From the NCBI GenBank assembly GCA_041741895.1, contig JBGSJO010000025.1:1-40976 (forward strand): a stretch of DNA of 40,976 bases. Direction: 5' to 3'. Of the stretch, positions 7,677 to 17,167 are shown in pieces. The notes beneath the pieces were generated by a model. The model was not told the DNA's origin. It made no database searches and saw only the letters and a list, made by a program, of their open reading frames with translations. Source of the stretch: Allopontixanthobacter sp041741895. GTDB taxonomy: Bacteria > Pseudomonadota > Alphaproteobacteria > Sphingomonadales > Sphingomonadaceae. A program made the translations under genes and the position numbers. Positions within the stretch are counted from its first letter, which is position 1. Each line of letters starts with the position of its first letter.

Positions 7677-8035
7677 TATCGGCAGTACCGAATTATCGGC
7701 AAGGAAACTGGCAAATCAAATGGGGGCGAATCGTAAAACTCGCCCCCGCGGCACCGAAGTACCGCCATGTCCGGGTTTTATCGTCCGGGTCGCAGAAGAC
7801 GATGAAGCCCGGGACAAGCTGAAATAATTCCCATGCGAACAATTCAGCCGTTTTCCCCTCCAGGAAAGCTGCTTAATTTTCGACTAATGCAACAAAAATC
7901 TGAAAAAAGAAAGAACAGAAATATTCGTAGTTAACATCTGAAATGCTTGAAATTAACTGCCCGCTATCGGGAACGAAAATTACCGTCCGGCATAGCCGAA
8001 GCCCGAAGGCTCCCCATCGGGACTGGCTGGGATCA
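7677..8035. other. Gene-free stretch between hsp20 and pyrG
   Basis: No convincing gene was found. A perfect 8-bp stem (gggggcga at 7722-7729, tcgccccc at 7740-7747) overlaps a 35-codon open frame from the ATG at 7721 to the TAA ending at 7828, which ends EDDEARDKLK and which I do not recognise. From about 7860 to 7960 the sequence is clearly AT-rich, with A runs, unlike its surroundings. This part is downstream of pyrG, and no strong terminator is visible for it. Confidence 0.5.
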
Positions 8036-9670
8036 TCAGACCAGGCGCGATTGCCGCAATGCCGCCGCAATGAAGCCGCTGAACAGGGGGTGCGGATCGA
8101 ACGGACGGGACTTCAATTCCGGATGGAACTGGACACCTACGAACCATGGATGATCGGGACGTTCGACAATTTCCGGCAGCAAGCCGTCGGGCGACATGCC
8201 GGAGAAGACCAGCCCATCGGATTCCAACGCATCGCGGTAGGCGGCATTGACTTCGTAGCGATGCCGATGGCGTTCGGAAATTTCGGTCGCGCCGCCGTAA
8301 ATCGTGCTAACATGGCTGTTGGCGGACAGTTTCGCAGGATAGGCGCCGAGCCGCATGGTGCCGCCCAGATCACCGCCCGCTTCGCGTTGCTGCAGGCCTT
8401 CCTTGCTCATCCATTCGGTGATGATGCCCACAACCGGTTCATCGGTCGGGCCGAATTCGGTGGACGATGCCCCGCTGTGCCCGGCAGCCCGCGCACCTTC
8501 AATGCAGGCCATCTGCATACCAAGGCAAATTCCGAAGAACGGCACCTTGTGTCCGCGGGCAAAGCGGACACTGGCGATCTTGCCTTCGCTGCCGCGTTCG
8601 CCAAATCCGCCAGGCACCAATATTGCGTGCAGCGGTTCAAGCTGGGTGGTAATATCGTTATCGTCCTGCTCAAAAATTTCCGCATCAATCCAGCGGATGT
8701 TGACTTTCACCCGATTGGCCAAGCCGCCGTGGACCAGCGCTTCGTTGAGCGATTTATAGGCGTCCTGCAAACCGACATACTTGCCGACCACGCCAATGGT
8801 CACTTCGCCTTCGGGATGAAAATAACGATCGGTCACATCATGCCAGCGCGACAGATCGGGTTCTGGGGCGTCGGTAATGCCGAAACCGCGCAGGACCTGG
8901 GTATCGAGCCCTTCGCCGTGATATTGCAGCGGCACAGAGTAGATCGAGGGCGCATCCAGCGCGGGGATCACCGCTTCGGGCCGGACGTTGCAGAATTGGG
9001 CGATCTTGTTGCGGTCGCTCTGCGGAATGAAATGTTCGCTGCGGCACAGCAGCACGTCCGGTTTAATCCCGAGCCCGGCCAATTCGCGCACCGAATGCTG
9101 CGTCGGCTTGGTCTTCAGTTCGCCCGCAGCGGCAATATAGGGAACCAGCGTCACATGCACACTGAGCGTCTGGAGTGGTTCCAGCTCGTTCCGCATCTGC
9201 CGGATTGCCTCCATGAAAGGCAGCGATTCGATGTCGCCCACCGTGCCGCCGATTTCGCACAATACGAAATCGAGATCGTCGGTTTCCGCAAGGGCGAATT
9301 CCTTGATCGCATCGGTCACATGCGGGATCACCTGCACAGTTGCGCCCAGATAATCGCCGCGGCGTTCGCGCGCGATGATCTTCTGGTAAATCCACCCGCT
9401 GGTGACATTGTCCGATTGCCGCGCCGACACGCCGGTAAAGCGTTCATAATGACCAAGATCGAGATCGGTCTCGGCCCCGTCATCGGTCACATAGACCTCG
9501 CCGTGCTGATACGGGCTCATCGTGCCCGGATCGACGTTCAGGTAGGGGTCGAATTTGCGAATACGGACCTTGTAACCGCGTGCTTGCAGCAAAGCCGCAA
9601 GACTTGCTGCCATCAGACCTTTGCCGAGCGAGGAAACCACGCCGCCGGTAATAAAAATGAACCGCGCCAT
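8036..9670 (-). CDS. pyrG: CTP synthase
   Basis: Converts UTP, glutamine and ATP to CTP, the last step of pyrimidine nucleotide synthesis. The 544 residues are full length. The N-terminal synthetase domain starts MARFIFITGGVVSSLGKGL with its P-loop, then KFDPYLNVDPGTMSPYQHGE. The C-terminal class-I glutamine amidotransferase has the nucleophile elbow GICLGMQ and the motif VQFHPELKSRP. It is the last gene of tpiA-secG-pyrG on the minus strand, 90 bases after secG. Confidence 0.98.
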   Translation of the reverse strand: MARFIFITGGVVSSLGKGLMAASLAALLQARGYKVRIRKFDPYLNVDPGTMSPYQHGEVYVTDDGAETDLDLGHYERFTGVSARQSDNVTSGWIYQKIIARERRGDYLGATVQVIPHVTDAIKEFALAETDDLDFVLCEIGGTVGDIESLPFMEAIRQMRNELEPLQTLSVHVTLVPYIAAAGELKTKPTQHSVRELAGLGIKPDVLLCRSEHFIPQSDRNKIAQFCNVRPEAVIPALDAPSIYSVPLQYHGEGLDTQVLRGFGITDAPEPDLSRWHDVTDRYFHPEGEVTIGVVGKYVGLQDAYKSLNEALVHGGLANRVKVNIRWIDAEIFEQDDNDITTQLEPLHAILVPGGFGERGSEGKIASVRFARGHKVPFFGICLGMQMACIEGARAAGHSGASSTEFGPTDEPVVGIITEWMSKEGLQQREAGGDLGGTMRLGAYPAKLSANSHVSTIYGGATEISERHRHRYEVNAAYRDALESDGLVFSGMSPDGLLPEIVERPDHPWFVGVQFHPELKSRPFDPHPLFSGFIAAALRQSRLV

Positions 9671-9760
9671 GGGATTTGGGCCTTAAGGTTCCAAATGGAG
9701 TCGGGGCAAGCGAATTGCGGCAGCCAATTGCCGCAATCCACAACTATGAGCGATTTTGGC

Positions 9761-10162
9761 TTACTGGGTGACGTCCGCGAGCGGGTCGTCAGTAGCCGGA
9801 GCAGGCTGCGCAGGTGCAGCCGGTGCGGCACCTGGTTCAACAGCATTTTCGCCCGCCTGACTCGCCAGCGGATCGGTCTGGGTCGTCACTGTCCGGTCGA
9901 GGGTCGAGGTAATCCCGTCACCGCCCGCCGTCTTCACGGCCACTGCGGCCATGACGATGGACAGTACTACGAAGGTGACTGCGAGCCATTTGGTCGCTCG
10001 CGTCAGGAAATCGGCCGCGCCCCGTGCGCTCATCAGCCCGCCGGGGCTGCCGCCGCCGCCAATGCCGAGTCCGCCGCCTTCCGAACGCTGCATCAGGATA
10101 ACGCCAACCAGTGCGGCGGCGACAATCGCCTGAACAACGGTGAGGAATAGGAAAAGGGACAT
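9761..10162 (-). CDS. secG: Preprotein translocase subunit SecG
   Basis: A small accessory subunit of the SecYEG channel in the inner membrane. Two membrane helices (about 3-22 and 50-72) flank the conserved cytoplasmic loop MQRSEGGGLGIGGGG. The C-terminus has an alphaproteobacterial tail rich in Ala, Pro and Gln. The start is the ATG giving MSLFLFLTVVQAIVAA; the 20 codons upstream in frame are not SecG-like. tpiA and secG lie 96 bases apart in the same direction. Confidence 0.95.
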   Translation of the reverse strand: MSLFLFLTVVQAIVAAALVGVILMQRSEGGGLGIGGGGSPGGLMSARGAADFLTRATKWLAVTFVVLSIVMAAVAVKTAGGDGITSTLDRTVTTQTDPLASQAGENAVEPGAAPAAPAQPAPATDDPLADVTQ

Positions 10163-10258
10163 AAAAACTGCTTCTCTAGATTGCTTGGACAGGCATGTAG
10201 TGCCCTGCGCGCCCGAGGGCAAGCCGTCAGGTCCATGCTGCGGCCACGGAAAGTCGGA

Positions 10259-11020
10259 TCAATCAGGCAAATCCGCTGCGGCCAACACGATCCCAAGGAA
10301 GCTTTCAGCGGTCAGGCTGGCGCCGCCAACCAGCGCCCCGCCCACTTCGTCCCCCGCCAGCAATTCCAGCGCATTGTCCGGTTTCACCGAACCACCATAC
10401 AGAATGCGGACCGCCCTGCCCGATTCTGCGCCGAACAGATCGACCGCCAGCGCGCGAATCGCCCGGTGCATGGAACCGATGTCTTCCGCCGTGGGCGTGC
10501 GTCCGGTTCCAATCGCCCAGACCGGTTCATAGGCAATAGTCAGGACCTCCGCAGCATTGGCCGCGATTTCGGGCAACGACGCTTTGAGCTGGCTGGTCAC
10601 GAAATTCTCGGCATTGCCCGCATCGCGCGACTCTTCCGATTCGCCGCAGCACAAAATGATCCGCAATCCGGCGCCAAGCGCGGTCTCTGCCTTGGCTTTC
10701 ACCAATGCATCAGTTTCGTCGTGGTTCTGGCGGCGTTCACTGTGGCCGAGAATAACGAATTTGGCGCCAGCATCCAGAACCATTGCGGCAGAAACGTCCC
10801 CCGTAAACGCGCCATCTTCCATTTGGTGGCAATCCTGCGCGCCCACACCGATTTGCTGTACTTCCTTATGGACTGCATGAATCAGCGTGAATGGCGGGGC
10901 CAATGCAACCTCTACCTTCATCAGGCGCTGCGATGCACGGTCGATCGCGCGCGCTTCCGACAATATCGAACGCGTGCCGTTCATTTTCCAATTACCGACG
11001 ATATAGGGCCGCTCGGCCAT
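10259..11020 (-). CDS. tpiA: Triosephosphate isomerase
   Basis: Interconverts dihydroxyacetone phosphate and glyceraldehyde 3-phosphate. It is a TIM barrel of 253 residues with Lys12 (VGNWKMNG), His93 (ILGHSERR) and catalytic Glu165 (AYEPVWAIGTG). The phosphate-binding loop ILYGGSVKPDN is present. The frame is open 72 codons further upstream, but that extension crosses the intergenic region and is not TIM-like; the ATG at 11020 has AGGAAAT before it. It is the first gene of the tpiA-secG-pyrG cluster and divergent from ppiD. Confidence 0.97.
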   Translation of the reverse strand: MAERPYIVGNWKMNGTRSILSEARAIDRASQRLMKVEVALAPPFTLIHAVHKEVQQIGVGAQDCHQMEDGAFTGDVSAAMVLDAGAKFVILGHSERRQNHDETDALVKAKAETALGAGLRIILCCGESEESRDAGNAENFVTSQLKASLPEIAANAAEVLTIAYEPVWAIGTGRTPTAEDIGSMHRAIRALAVDLFGAESGRAVRILYGGSVKPDNALELLAGDEVGGALVGGASLTAESFLGIVLAAADLPD

Positions 11021-11256
11021 GTGAATTTCCTGAAATCTGATTTGGGATTTTCGAAGTCTAACTGAAATGTAATCTGCTTTGGCCGATCCCATATGGGGTC
11101 GAAGCGGCGTCCGCCTAGTGCGAAGTTGCTTCCACGTCAAAACACTTGCCAACCTGTTGCGGCAGCACCGCAGGACGGATAAGGCGGGCTGACAAATCAC
11201 CTTCCGCTTCTGGCAGCGCGCTGCGCCTGCCGTCATATTTGGACTTGCCCAACGCC

Positions 11257-13191
11257 ATGATCAGTGTCTTCCGTAAATTTCTTTCGTCCAAAATCGGGAT
11301 CGTAGTGGCACTTGCCTTCCTCGCCCTGATTGCTTTCGCTTTTGCGGCAATGGATGTTTCCAGCAGCGGGACATTCGGCGGCGTCGCGGGGGGCGACCGG
11401 GTCGCGGTTGTTGGCGATGAGAAGATCGACGCCAATGAACTGAGCCGATCGGCCACATCCGCGCTGGATTCCGCACGGCAGGAAAATCCGGTTATTTCCA
11501 TGCCCGCCTTTCTGCAGCAGGGCGGTTTGTCGCAGGTCCTCGACCAAATGATCGACCGTTATGCAATTGGCGGATTTGCAGAGAAATACGGATTGAGAGC
11601 CGGTGATAATCTGGTCAATAGCGAGATTATCGCGATCCCGGCATTTCGCGGTGCGGGCGGCAATTTCGATGAACAGGCCTACCGCCAGCTACTGGCAAGT
11701 CGCGGCCTGACCGATTCGCTGGTAAGGGCAGATCTTGCAGACGGACTGTTGGCCAAGCAGGTGCTGGTGCCAGCTGCATTCGGCAGTGTCATGCCCGACA
11801 GGTTGGTAAATCGTTACGCCAGCCTGCTGAGAGAAAGTCGGGAAGGTTCAATCGCTCTCATTCCCAGCGCTGTCTTTGCGCCCACCGCCAATCCGACCGA
11901 CAAGCAGCTACAGGATTATTACACCGCCAACCGCGGCGATTACATCCGCCCGGAACGCCGGGTGATTCGCTACGCCAGTTTCGATGAAAGCGCGATTGGC
12001 GCCGCTGCCGAGCCAACAGCGGCGGAGATCGCAGCGAACTACGCGAGCAATCGCACACAATACGCCGCGAGCGAAACGCGCAGCTTCAGCCAGTTGATCG
12101 TTCCCACCCAGCAGGCCGCCACCGCGATACGCGACCGGGTACTGGGCGGCGGGTCACTGGAGGACGCTGCCCGGGAAGCCGGGCTGGCAGTTGCCACCCT
12201 CGGGCCGCTCAGCCGCAAAGTCATGGCCTCCCAGGCATCCGAGGCTGTGGCCAGTTCCGCCTTCACCGCGGGTCAGAACGCCATTGCCACCCCTGCCCGC
12301 AGCGGGCTTGGCTGGCATATCATTCGGGTTGATGGTGTCGAGAAAGTCGCCGCACGAAGCCTGGCCCAGGCCACGCCCGAGATTACCCTGACCCTGCGTG
12401 AACAGAAACGCCGCGCCGCGCTGGCCGATCTGACCGCCTCGGTCGAAGAACGGCTGGAAAGCGGAGAAGCACTGGCCGATGTCGCCAAGGAGCTCAATCT
12501 GGAGATCACGAACACGCAGCCACTGCTTGGCACCGGCCAGGTTTATGGCAGCCAAACCGAAGGCGCCCCGCCGATCCTTGCCCTTGCCCTGAAAACCGCC
12601 TTTGCGATGGAAGAAGGCGAACCGCAGCTGGCCGAAGTCGAGCGCGGGGTGTCTTTTCTCATCTTCGAAGTCAGCAAGGTTACCCCTTCTGCCGCTGCGC
12701 CATTGTCTGAAATCCGGGAGGGCGTGGTCCGGGCTTGGCGTCTGGCGCAGGGTTCGAAGGATGCCAGGGCCGCGGCCGACCGGGTGCTGAAGCGCATTTC
12801 TGGGGGCATGTCTATGGCGCAGGCCATCGCGGCTGAGAAAAAAGCCTTTCCCCCAGTCAATCCGATCAAGCTGTCGCGCCAGGAATTGACCGCGCAGGGC
12901 GGTCAGATACCCGCACCGCTGGCCTTGCTGTTCAGCATGGCGGAAGGCACCTCGAAAAAGCTGGAAGCGCCGCAGGATGCCGGCTGGTTTGTGGTCGATC
13001 TGAAGGACATCGAAGCCGGCACAATCGCCATGAATGATCCGGAGTTCCAGAATACAAAGCGTGAGCTCGGCCAGCTCCTGGCCCGCGAATATGCAGACCA
13101 GCTGCGTGTCGCAATGCGCGAAGAACTGGGTGTGGAACGCAATCCGGCAGCGATCGAAGCAGTCCGCAAGCAGCTAGTTGGCGAGAATTGA
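11257..13191 (+). CDS. ppiD: Peptidylprolyl isomerase, PpiD/SurA-N type, membrane anchored
   Basis: A periplasmic folding factor tethered to the inner membrane. The 644 residues begin MISVFRKFLSSKIGIVVALA with a single membrane helix at about 13-35, then a SurA-like N-terminal chaperone domain (VAVVGDEKIDANELSRS, IDRYAIGGFAEKYGL). A parvulin-like PPIase region is at about 265-362 (SFSQLIVPTQQAATAIRDRV, GLGWHIIRVDGVE). A further helical C-terminal part follows. The frame opens earlier, but the ATG at 11257 gives the family N-terminus. It is followed closely by trpE, probably in one transcript. PPIase activity is not assured, as PpiD parvulin domains are often inactive. Confidence 0.9.
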   Translation: MISVFRKFLSSKIGIVVALAFLALIAFAFAAMDVSSSGTFGGVAGGDRVAVVGDEKIDANELSRSATSALDSARQENPVISMPAFLQQGGLSQVLDQMIDRYAIGGFAEKYGLRAGDNLVNSEIIAIPAFRGAGGNFDEQAYRQLLASRGLTDSLVRADLADGLLAKQVLVPAAFGSVMPDRLVNRYASLLRESREGSIALIPSAVFAPTANPTDKQLQDYYTANRGDYIRPERRVIRYASFDESAIGAAAEPTAAEIAANYASNRTQYAASETRSFSQLIVPTQQAATAIRDRVLGGGSLEDAAREAGLAVATLGPLSRKVMASQASEAVASSAFTAGQNAIATPARSGLGWHIIRVDGVEKVAARSLAQATPEITLTLREQKRRAALADLTASVEERLESGEALADVAKELNLEITNTQPLLGTGQVYGSQTEGAPPILALALKTAFAMEEGEPQLAEVERGVSFLIFEVSKVTPSAAAPLSEIREGVVRAWRLAQGSKDARAAADRVLKRISGGMSMAQAIAAEKKAFPPVNPIKLSRQELTAQGGQIPAPLALLFSMAEGTSKKLEAPQDAGWFVVDLKDIEAGTIAMNDPEFQNTKRELGQLLAREYADQLRVAMREELGVERNPAAIEAVRKQLVGEN

Positions 13192-13216
13192 ATCCAATAT
13201 CCCTGAGGAAGCCGAG

Positions 13217-14740
13217 TTGACCGCAGTTGCCGGACATCTTCCTGAAAATGCCGGTAATGCGCTGGCTGCCCTCGCGGAGGGTCGGCCGGCGCTTGTCTGG
13301 CGCAAGGTGGTTGCCGATACCGAAACCCCGGTCGGCGCGGCGATCAAACTGATCGAACCGGGCCGGGGCGATTTCCTGCTGGAATCGGTGGAAGGCGGCG
13401 AAGTTCGCGGGCGTTACAGCCTGTTGGGCCTCGACCCCGATCTGGTTTTCCGGGCGTCCGGTAATTCGGCGGAAATCAATCGGGTATGGCGCACGGACCG
13501 GGATCGTTACGAACCCGCCCGGCAACCGACGATCGATGCCTTGCGATCGCTGGTCGCGGAATGCCGGATCGACGTGCCTGACACCCTGCCCCCGGCGCTG
13601 GCCTGTCTGGTGGGTTATTTCGGTTATGAAACCATCGCTCTGGTAGAAAAACTGCCCCGCGCGCCGGACAATCCGATCGCATTGCCGGATATGCTGTTTG
13701 TCCGCCCGACCCTGATCCTGGTGTTCGATGGATTGAGCGAGGAATTATTCGCCATTGCCCCGCTATGGGGGGATCAGGGCGCCCCTCGGCAGGCTGTCGA
13801 GACAGCAGGCGAACGGATCGACGAGGTATTGCGCCGCCTGTCGCTGGCGGCACCGCTATCCGCGCCGATAACAGACTTGCCCGACATGGCTCTGTCACCC
13901 GTCATGCCGGACGGCCAATATCGCCAGATGGTGCAGCAGGCGAAGGAATATATCGAGGCGGGCGACATCTTTCAGGTGGTGCTGGCGCAGCGGTTTACCT
14001 GCCCGTTCCCTTTGCCACCATTGGCACTGTACCGCGCCCTGCGCCGGGTAAACCCTTCTCCTTTCCTCTATTTCCTCGACCTGCCCGGTTTTGCCGTGGT
14101 CGGATCGAGCCCGGAAATCCTGGTTCGCGTGCGCGGCGGCGAAGTGACCATCCGGCCAATCGCCGGAACGCGCCCCCGCGGGCTGAATGCGGCGGAGGAT
14201 GACGCGGCGGAGGCCAGCCTGCTGGCCGACCCGAAGGAACGTGCGGAACATCTGATGCTGCTTGACCTGGGCCGCAACGATGTCGGCCGGGTTGCGCAGC
14301 GCGGCACGGTGGAAGTCACCGCCAGCTATACCGTCGAACGCTATAGCCACGTGATGCACATTGTCAGCAATGTCGTGGGCCGGATCGACCCCGCGTATGA
14401 CGCGCTTGACGCGCTCTTTGCCGGATTCCCGGCTGGCACCGTCAGCGGGGCGCCAAAAATCCGCGCCTGTGAAATCATCGCGGAACTGGAACCGGAAACC
14501 CGCGGCGCCTATGCTGGCGGCGTCGGCTATTTCGCGCCTGACGGTTCGGTCGACAGCTGCATCGTCCTACGCACCGCCGTGGTCAAGGATGGCACCATGC
14601 ATGTGCAGGCCGGTGCAGGCATCGTGGCCGATAGCGATCCCCTGTATGAACAGCGCGAATGCGAAGCCAAGGCCGGGGCCTTGATTGCCGCCGCCCGTGA
14701 AGCTGCGCGGATCGCCAGCCAGCCGGGGTTCGGGCAGTGA
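13217..14740 (+). CDS. trpE: Anthranilate synthase component I
   Basis: Makes anthranilate from chorismate with ammonia from TrpG, the first step of tryptophan synthesis. Visible motifs are the tryptophan-feedback element LLESVEGGEVRGRYSLLG, the chorismate-binding GSSPEILVRV, PIAGTRPRG, DLGRNDVGRVA and GTVSGAPKIRA. The start is uncertain: the open frame reaches the TTG at 13178 inside ppiD, but I prefer the TTG at 13217 because TGAGGA precedes it by 8 bases, giving 507 residues. It ends with a GTGA overlap into the next gene. No trp leader peptide or attenuator was seen, so it may be transcribed from the ppiD promoter. Confidence 0.95.
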   Translation: MTAVAGHLPENAGNALAALAEGRPALVWRKVVADTETPVGAAIKLIEPGRGDFLLESVEGGEVRGRYSLLGLDPDLVFRASGNSAEINRVWRTDRDRYEPARQPTIDALRSLVAECRIDVPDTLPPALACLVGYFGYETIALVEKLPRAPDNPIALPDMLFVRPTLILVFDGLSEELFAIAPLWGDQGAPRQAVETAGERIDEVLRRLSLAAPLSAPITDLPDMALSPVMPDGQYRQMVQQAKEYIEAGDIFQVVLAQRFTCPFPLPPLALYRALRRVNPSPFLYFLDLPGFAVVGSSPEILVRVRGGEVTIRPIAGTRPRGLNAAEDDAAEASLLADPKERAEHLMLLDLGRNDVGRVAQRGTVEVTASYTVERYSHVMHIVSNVVGRIDPAYDALDALFAGFPAGTVSGAPKIRACEIIAELEPETRGAYAGGVGYFAPDGSVDSCIVLRTAVVKDGTMHVQAGAGIVADSDPLYEQRECEAKAGALIAAAREAARIASQPGFGQ

Positions 14741-15573
14741 GGCATCTTGCCGTATTGATGCTCCTTGCCGCCGCCGCCTGCGGCCAGGAGCCTGCGGGCC
14801 AGCCCGTGATGCGGACGGAGATCGGCAGCGGGAAAGCTGATGTCATCGCAGCGCCCTCGCCCGAAGCCGAAGTCGCAGAACCGAAACTAGCATCAGCCTG
14901 CACCAGCGTCACGTTCGAGGATGCCGCCCTGACCCATTGCATCGCCGATCCGGCGAAGCACCGAGTGTCGATGGATCTTGGGCCAACGGACGGCGCGCCC
15001 TATCGCAGCTTCGCCAATCTGGCCGCTGCCCGCGCTGCCGATGCGCCGCAGTTGGCTTTTGTAGTCAATGGCGGGATGTATGACGGCGAAGGAAAGCCGA
15101 TCGGCTATTACGTAGAAAATTCAGACCGGGCCAAGGAACTCAGCCGTTCCGATGGCCCTGGAAATTTTCACCTGAAACCCAACGGCGTATTCTACGGCAC
15201 CGGTGGCGCATGGAGCATTCGCTCGGCGGATGATTTTTACGCGCAAGTCGGCGACCGCCCGGAATTCGGCACGCAATCGGGCCCGATGCTGGTGATCGGC
15301 GGCAAATTGCATGCTGAAATCACGCAGGACGGCCCTTCCCGGGCAATTCGCAACGGCGTTGGCGTGGACAAGCAAGGCCGGGCGCATTTCGTAATTTCGG
15401 AAAGCCCGCTGTCCTTCGGCAAACTGGCGCGGTTCTATCGCGATGTCCTCAAGACTCCGAATGCGCTATATCTGGATGGCAGTGTCTCGGCATTGTGGGA
15501 CCCGGCGAGCGGCCGAATGGATTATCGCGCACCTATCGGCCCGATGATTGTAGTCGAAACGAAGGGAGATTGA
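14737..15573 (+). CDS. Phosphodiester glycosidase-family (DUF2233) lipoprotein
   Basis: An exported protein of 278 residues with a short hydrophobic leader and a likely lipobox (LLAAAACG, Cys16). The mature part has the marks of the DUF2233/NAGPA family: FVVNGGMYDGEGKPIGYYVE, PNGVFY, QSGPMLVIGG, AIRNGVGVD and NALYLDGSVSALW. The family includes phosphodiester glycosidases that remove sugar-phosphate caps; the substrate here is unknown. It starts at GTG overlapping the trpE stop by 4 bases, so it is co-translated with trpE although it has no known role in tryptophan synthesis. Confidence 0.85.
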   Translation: MRHLAVLMLLAAAACGQEPAGQPVMRTEIGSGKADVIAAPSPEAEVAEPKLASACTSVTFEDAALTHCIADPAKHRVSMDLGPTDGAPYRSFANLAAARAADAPQLAFVVNGGMYDGEGKPIGYYVENSDRAKELSRSDGPGNFHLKPNGVFYGTGGAWSIRSADDFYAQVGDRPEFGTQSGPMLVIGGKLHAEITQDGPSRAIRNGVGVDKQGRAHFVISESPLSFGKLARFYRDVLKTPNALYLDGSVSALWDPASGRMDYRAPIGPMIVVETKGD

Positions 15574-15574
15574 G

Positions 15575-16534
15575 GTGACTTACGAACGCACACTTTATCC
15601 GCCGATCGAACCGTTCGAAACCGGGATGCTCGAAGTCGGGGGTGGTCATACGCTTTACTGGGAACGCTGCGGAACGCGCGGCGCGAAGCCGGTGGTGTTT
15701 CTGCACGGCGGGCCGGGTTCGGGCTGCAGCGCCGACCAGCGCCGACAATTCGACCCGGAACTATACGATATCCTGCTGTTCGATCAGCGCGGTTGCGGGC
15801 GGTCCACGCCCTATGCCAGCCTAGATAACAACACCACATGGGACATCGTGGCGGACATCGAGCGCCTGCGCGAAATGTGCGGCCATGAAACATGGCAAGT
15901 ATTTGGCGGCAGTTGGGGTTCTACCCTGGCCCTGTCCTATGCCCAAACCCATCCCGAACGCGTCAGCGAGTTGGTGCTGCGCGGAATATTCCTGGCGCAC
16001 CAGCGCGAAGCCGACTGGCTCTATCGTTATGGTGCCAGCGAACTTTACCCCGAAGGCTGGGCCGAATTTGCGGGCCATATTCCGGAGGATGAGCGCGGCG
16101 ATCTGATCGAAGCCTATCACCGCAGGTTGACCAGCGACGTTCCGCAAGTACAGCTCGCCGCCGCCAAGGCATGGAGCGCCTGGGAAGGCCTGACTGTAAC
16201 GCTGCTGCCTGATCCCGGAATGATGGAAGAATTCACCGAAGACAGTCACGCCGTTGCCATTGCACGGATCGAAAACCACTATTTCCGTCATGATTGCTGG
16301 TTGGACGAAGGCCAATTGCTGGCCAATGCCGGCAGGCTTTCGGGCATCCCCGGGATCATCGTCCAGGGCCGGCATGATTGCTGCACGCCGCCGTCCGCCG
16401 CCTTTGCATTGCAGAAGGTCTGGCCGGATGCGGATTTGCGCATTATCCCCGACGGCGGCCATGTGTTTACCGAACCGGGCATTGCCGACGGCCTGATCCG
16501 TGCGAGCGATTATTTTGCCGGTAAATCCGCATGA
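15575..16534 (+). CDS. pip: Prolyl aminopeptidase (proline iminopeptidase)
   Basis: A cytoplasmic alpha/beta-hydrolase (peptidase family S33) that removes N-terminal proline. The 319 residues include the oxyanion HGGPGSG (44-50), the nucleophile Ser113 in GGSWGSTLAL, Asp268 (QGRHDCCTPP) and His296 (DGGHVFTE). DQRGCGRSTPYA is diagnostic for the family. The GTG start lies one base after the stop of the preceding gene, with GAAGGGAG upstream. It is the second non-trp gene between trpE and trpG. Confidence 0.95.
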   Translation: MTYERTLYPPIEPFETGMLEVGGGHTLYWERCGTRGAKPVVFLHGGPGSGCSADQRRQFDPELYDILLFDQRGCGRSTPYASLDNNTTWDIVADIERLREMCGHETWQVFGGSWGSTLALSYAQTHPERVSELVLRGIFLAHQREADWLYRYGASELYPEGWAEFAGHIPEDERGDLIEAYHRRLTSDVPQVQLAAAKAWSAWEGLTVTLLPDPGMMEEFTEDSHAVAIARIENHYFRHDCWLDEGQLLANAGRLSGIPGIIVQGRHDCCTPPSAAFALQKVWPDADLRIIPDGGHVFTEPGIADGLIRASDYFAGKSA

Positions 16535-16567
16535 CCCCTGCCCATCGTTTCTGGAAGAACTGACATC

Positions 16568-17167
16568 TTGATCCTGGTCATCGACAATTACGACAGCTTC
16601 ACCTTCAACTTGGTCCATTATCTGATGGAACTGGGCGCGGATGTGCGGGTGGAACGCAATGACGCGCTGTCCGCTGCCGAGGCGGTGGGCATCGGCGCAA
16701 ACGGCATTCTGATCTCTCCCGGCCCCTGCACCCCGAACGAAGCGGGTATCAGCCTTGATCTGGTGGCCGCCTGTGCCGATGCGGAAATGCCCCTGCTGGG
16801 GGTGTGCCTGGGGCATCAGGCGATCGGCCAGCATTTCGGCGCCAAGGTAGTGCGCGGCGGATTGATGCACGGCAAGACTTCACCTGTGACCCACGATGGC
16901 AGCGGCGTCTTCGCCGGCCTGCCTTCGCCTTTCATCGCGACGCGCTATCACTCGCTGATCGTGGAGGATATTCCCGCTGTGCTGGAAGTAAACGCCACGA
17001 GCGAAACCCCGGGACTGGACGGGACTGCGGTGATGGGCTTTCGCCATGCCAGCCTGCCGATCCACGGAGTGCAATTCCATCCCGAAAGCATCGCGACCGA
17101 ACATGGGCACGCATTGCTGGCCAATTTCATGGCGCAGTGCGAGCTGGAAGCGACGGCAATCGCATGA
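16568..17167 (+). CDS. trpG: Anthranilate synthase component II (glutamine amidotransferase)
   Basis: Supplies ammonia from glutamine to TrpE. It is a class-I glutamine amidotransferase of 199 residues with nucleophile Cys80 (LGVCLGHQAIG) and His171/Glu173 (QFHPESIATEHG). ILISPGPCTPNEAGIS is the oxyanion-region motif of TrpG/PabA. It starts at TTG (MILVIDNYDSFTFNL) with GGAAGA upstream; no ATG fits the family N-terminus. The stop overlaps the trpD start (ATGA). It could also serve para-aminobenzoate synthesis, but its place next to trpDC supports TrpG. Confidence 0.95.
   Translation: MILVIDNYDSFTFNLVHYLMELGADVRVERNDALSAAEAVGIGANGILISPGPCTPNEAGISLDLVAACADAEMPLLGVCLGHQAIGQHFGAKVVRGGLMHGKTSPVTHDGSGVFAGLPSPFIATRYHSLIVEDIPAVLEVNATSETPGLDGTAVMGFRHASLPIHGVQFHPESIATEHGHALLANFMAQCELEATAIA

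Noticed and set aside
9670..9760. Possible small gene between secG and pyrG
   Set aside because: Only 90 bases, no start with ribosome-binding site and no coding pattern.
7943..10150. 735-codon open frame on the plus strand opposite pyrG and secG
   Set aside because: It runs antisense through two certain genes, has no family resemblance and shows the codon pattern of a GC-rich shadow frame.
11021..11236. N-terminal extension of tpiA of 72 codons
   Set aside because: Covers the divergent promoter region, is not TIM-like, and a good ATG with a ribosome-binding site exists at 11020.
16804..17163. Extended trpD start inside trpG
   Set aside because: The upstream part is a shadow of trpG; the ATGA overlap start gives the normal TrpD N-terminus.
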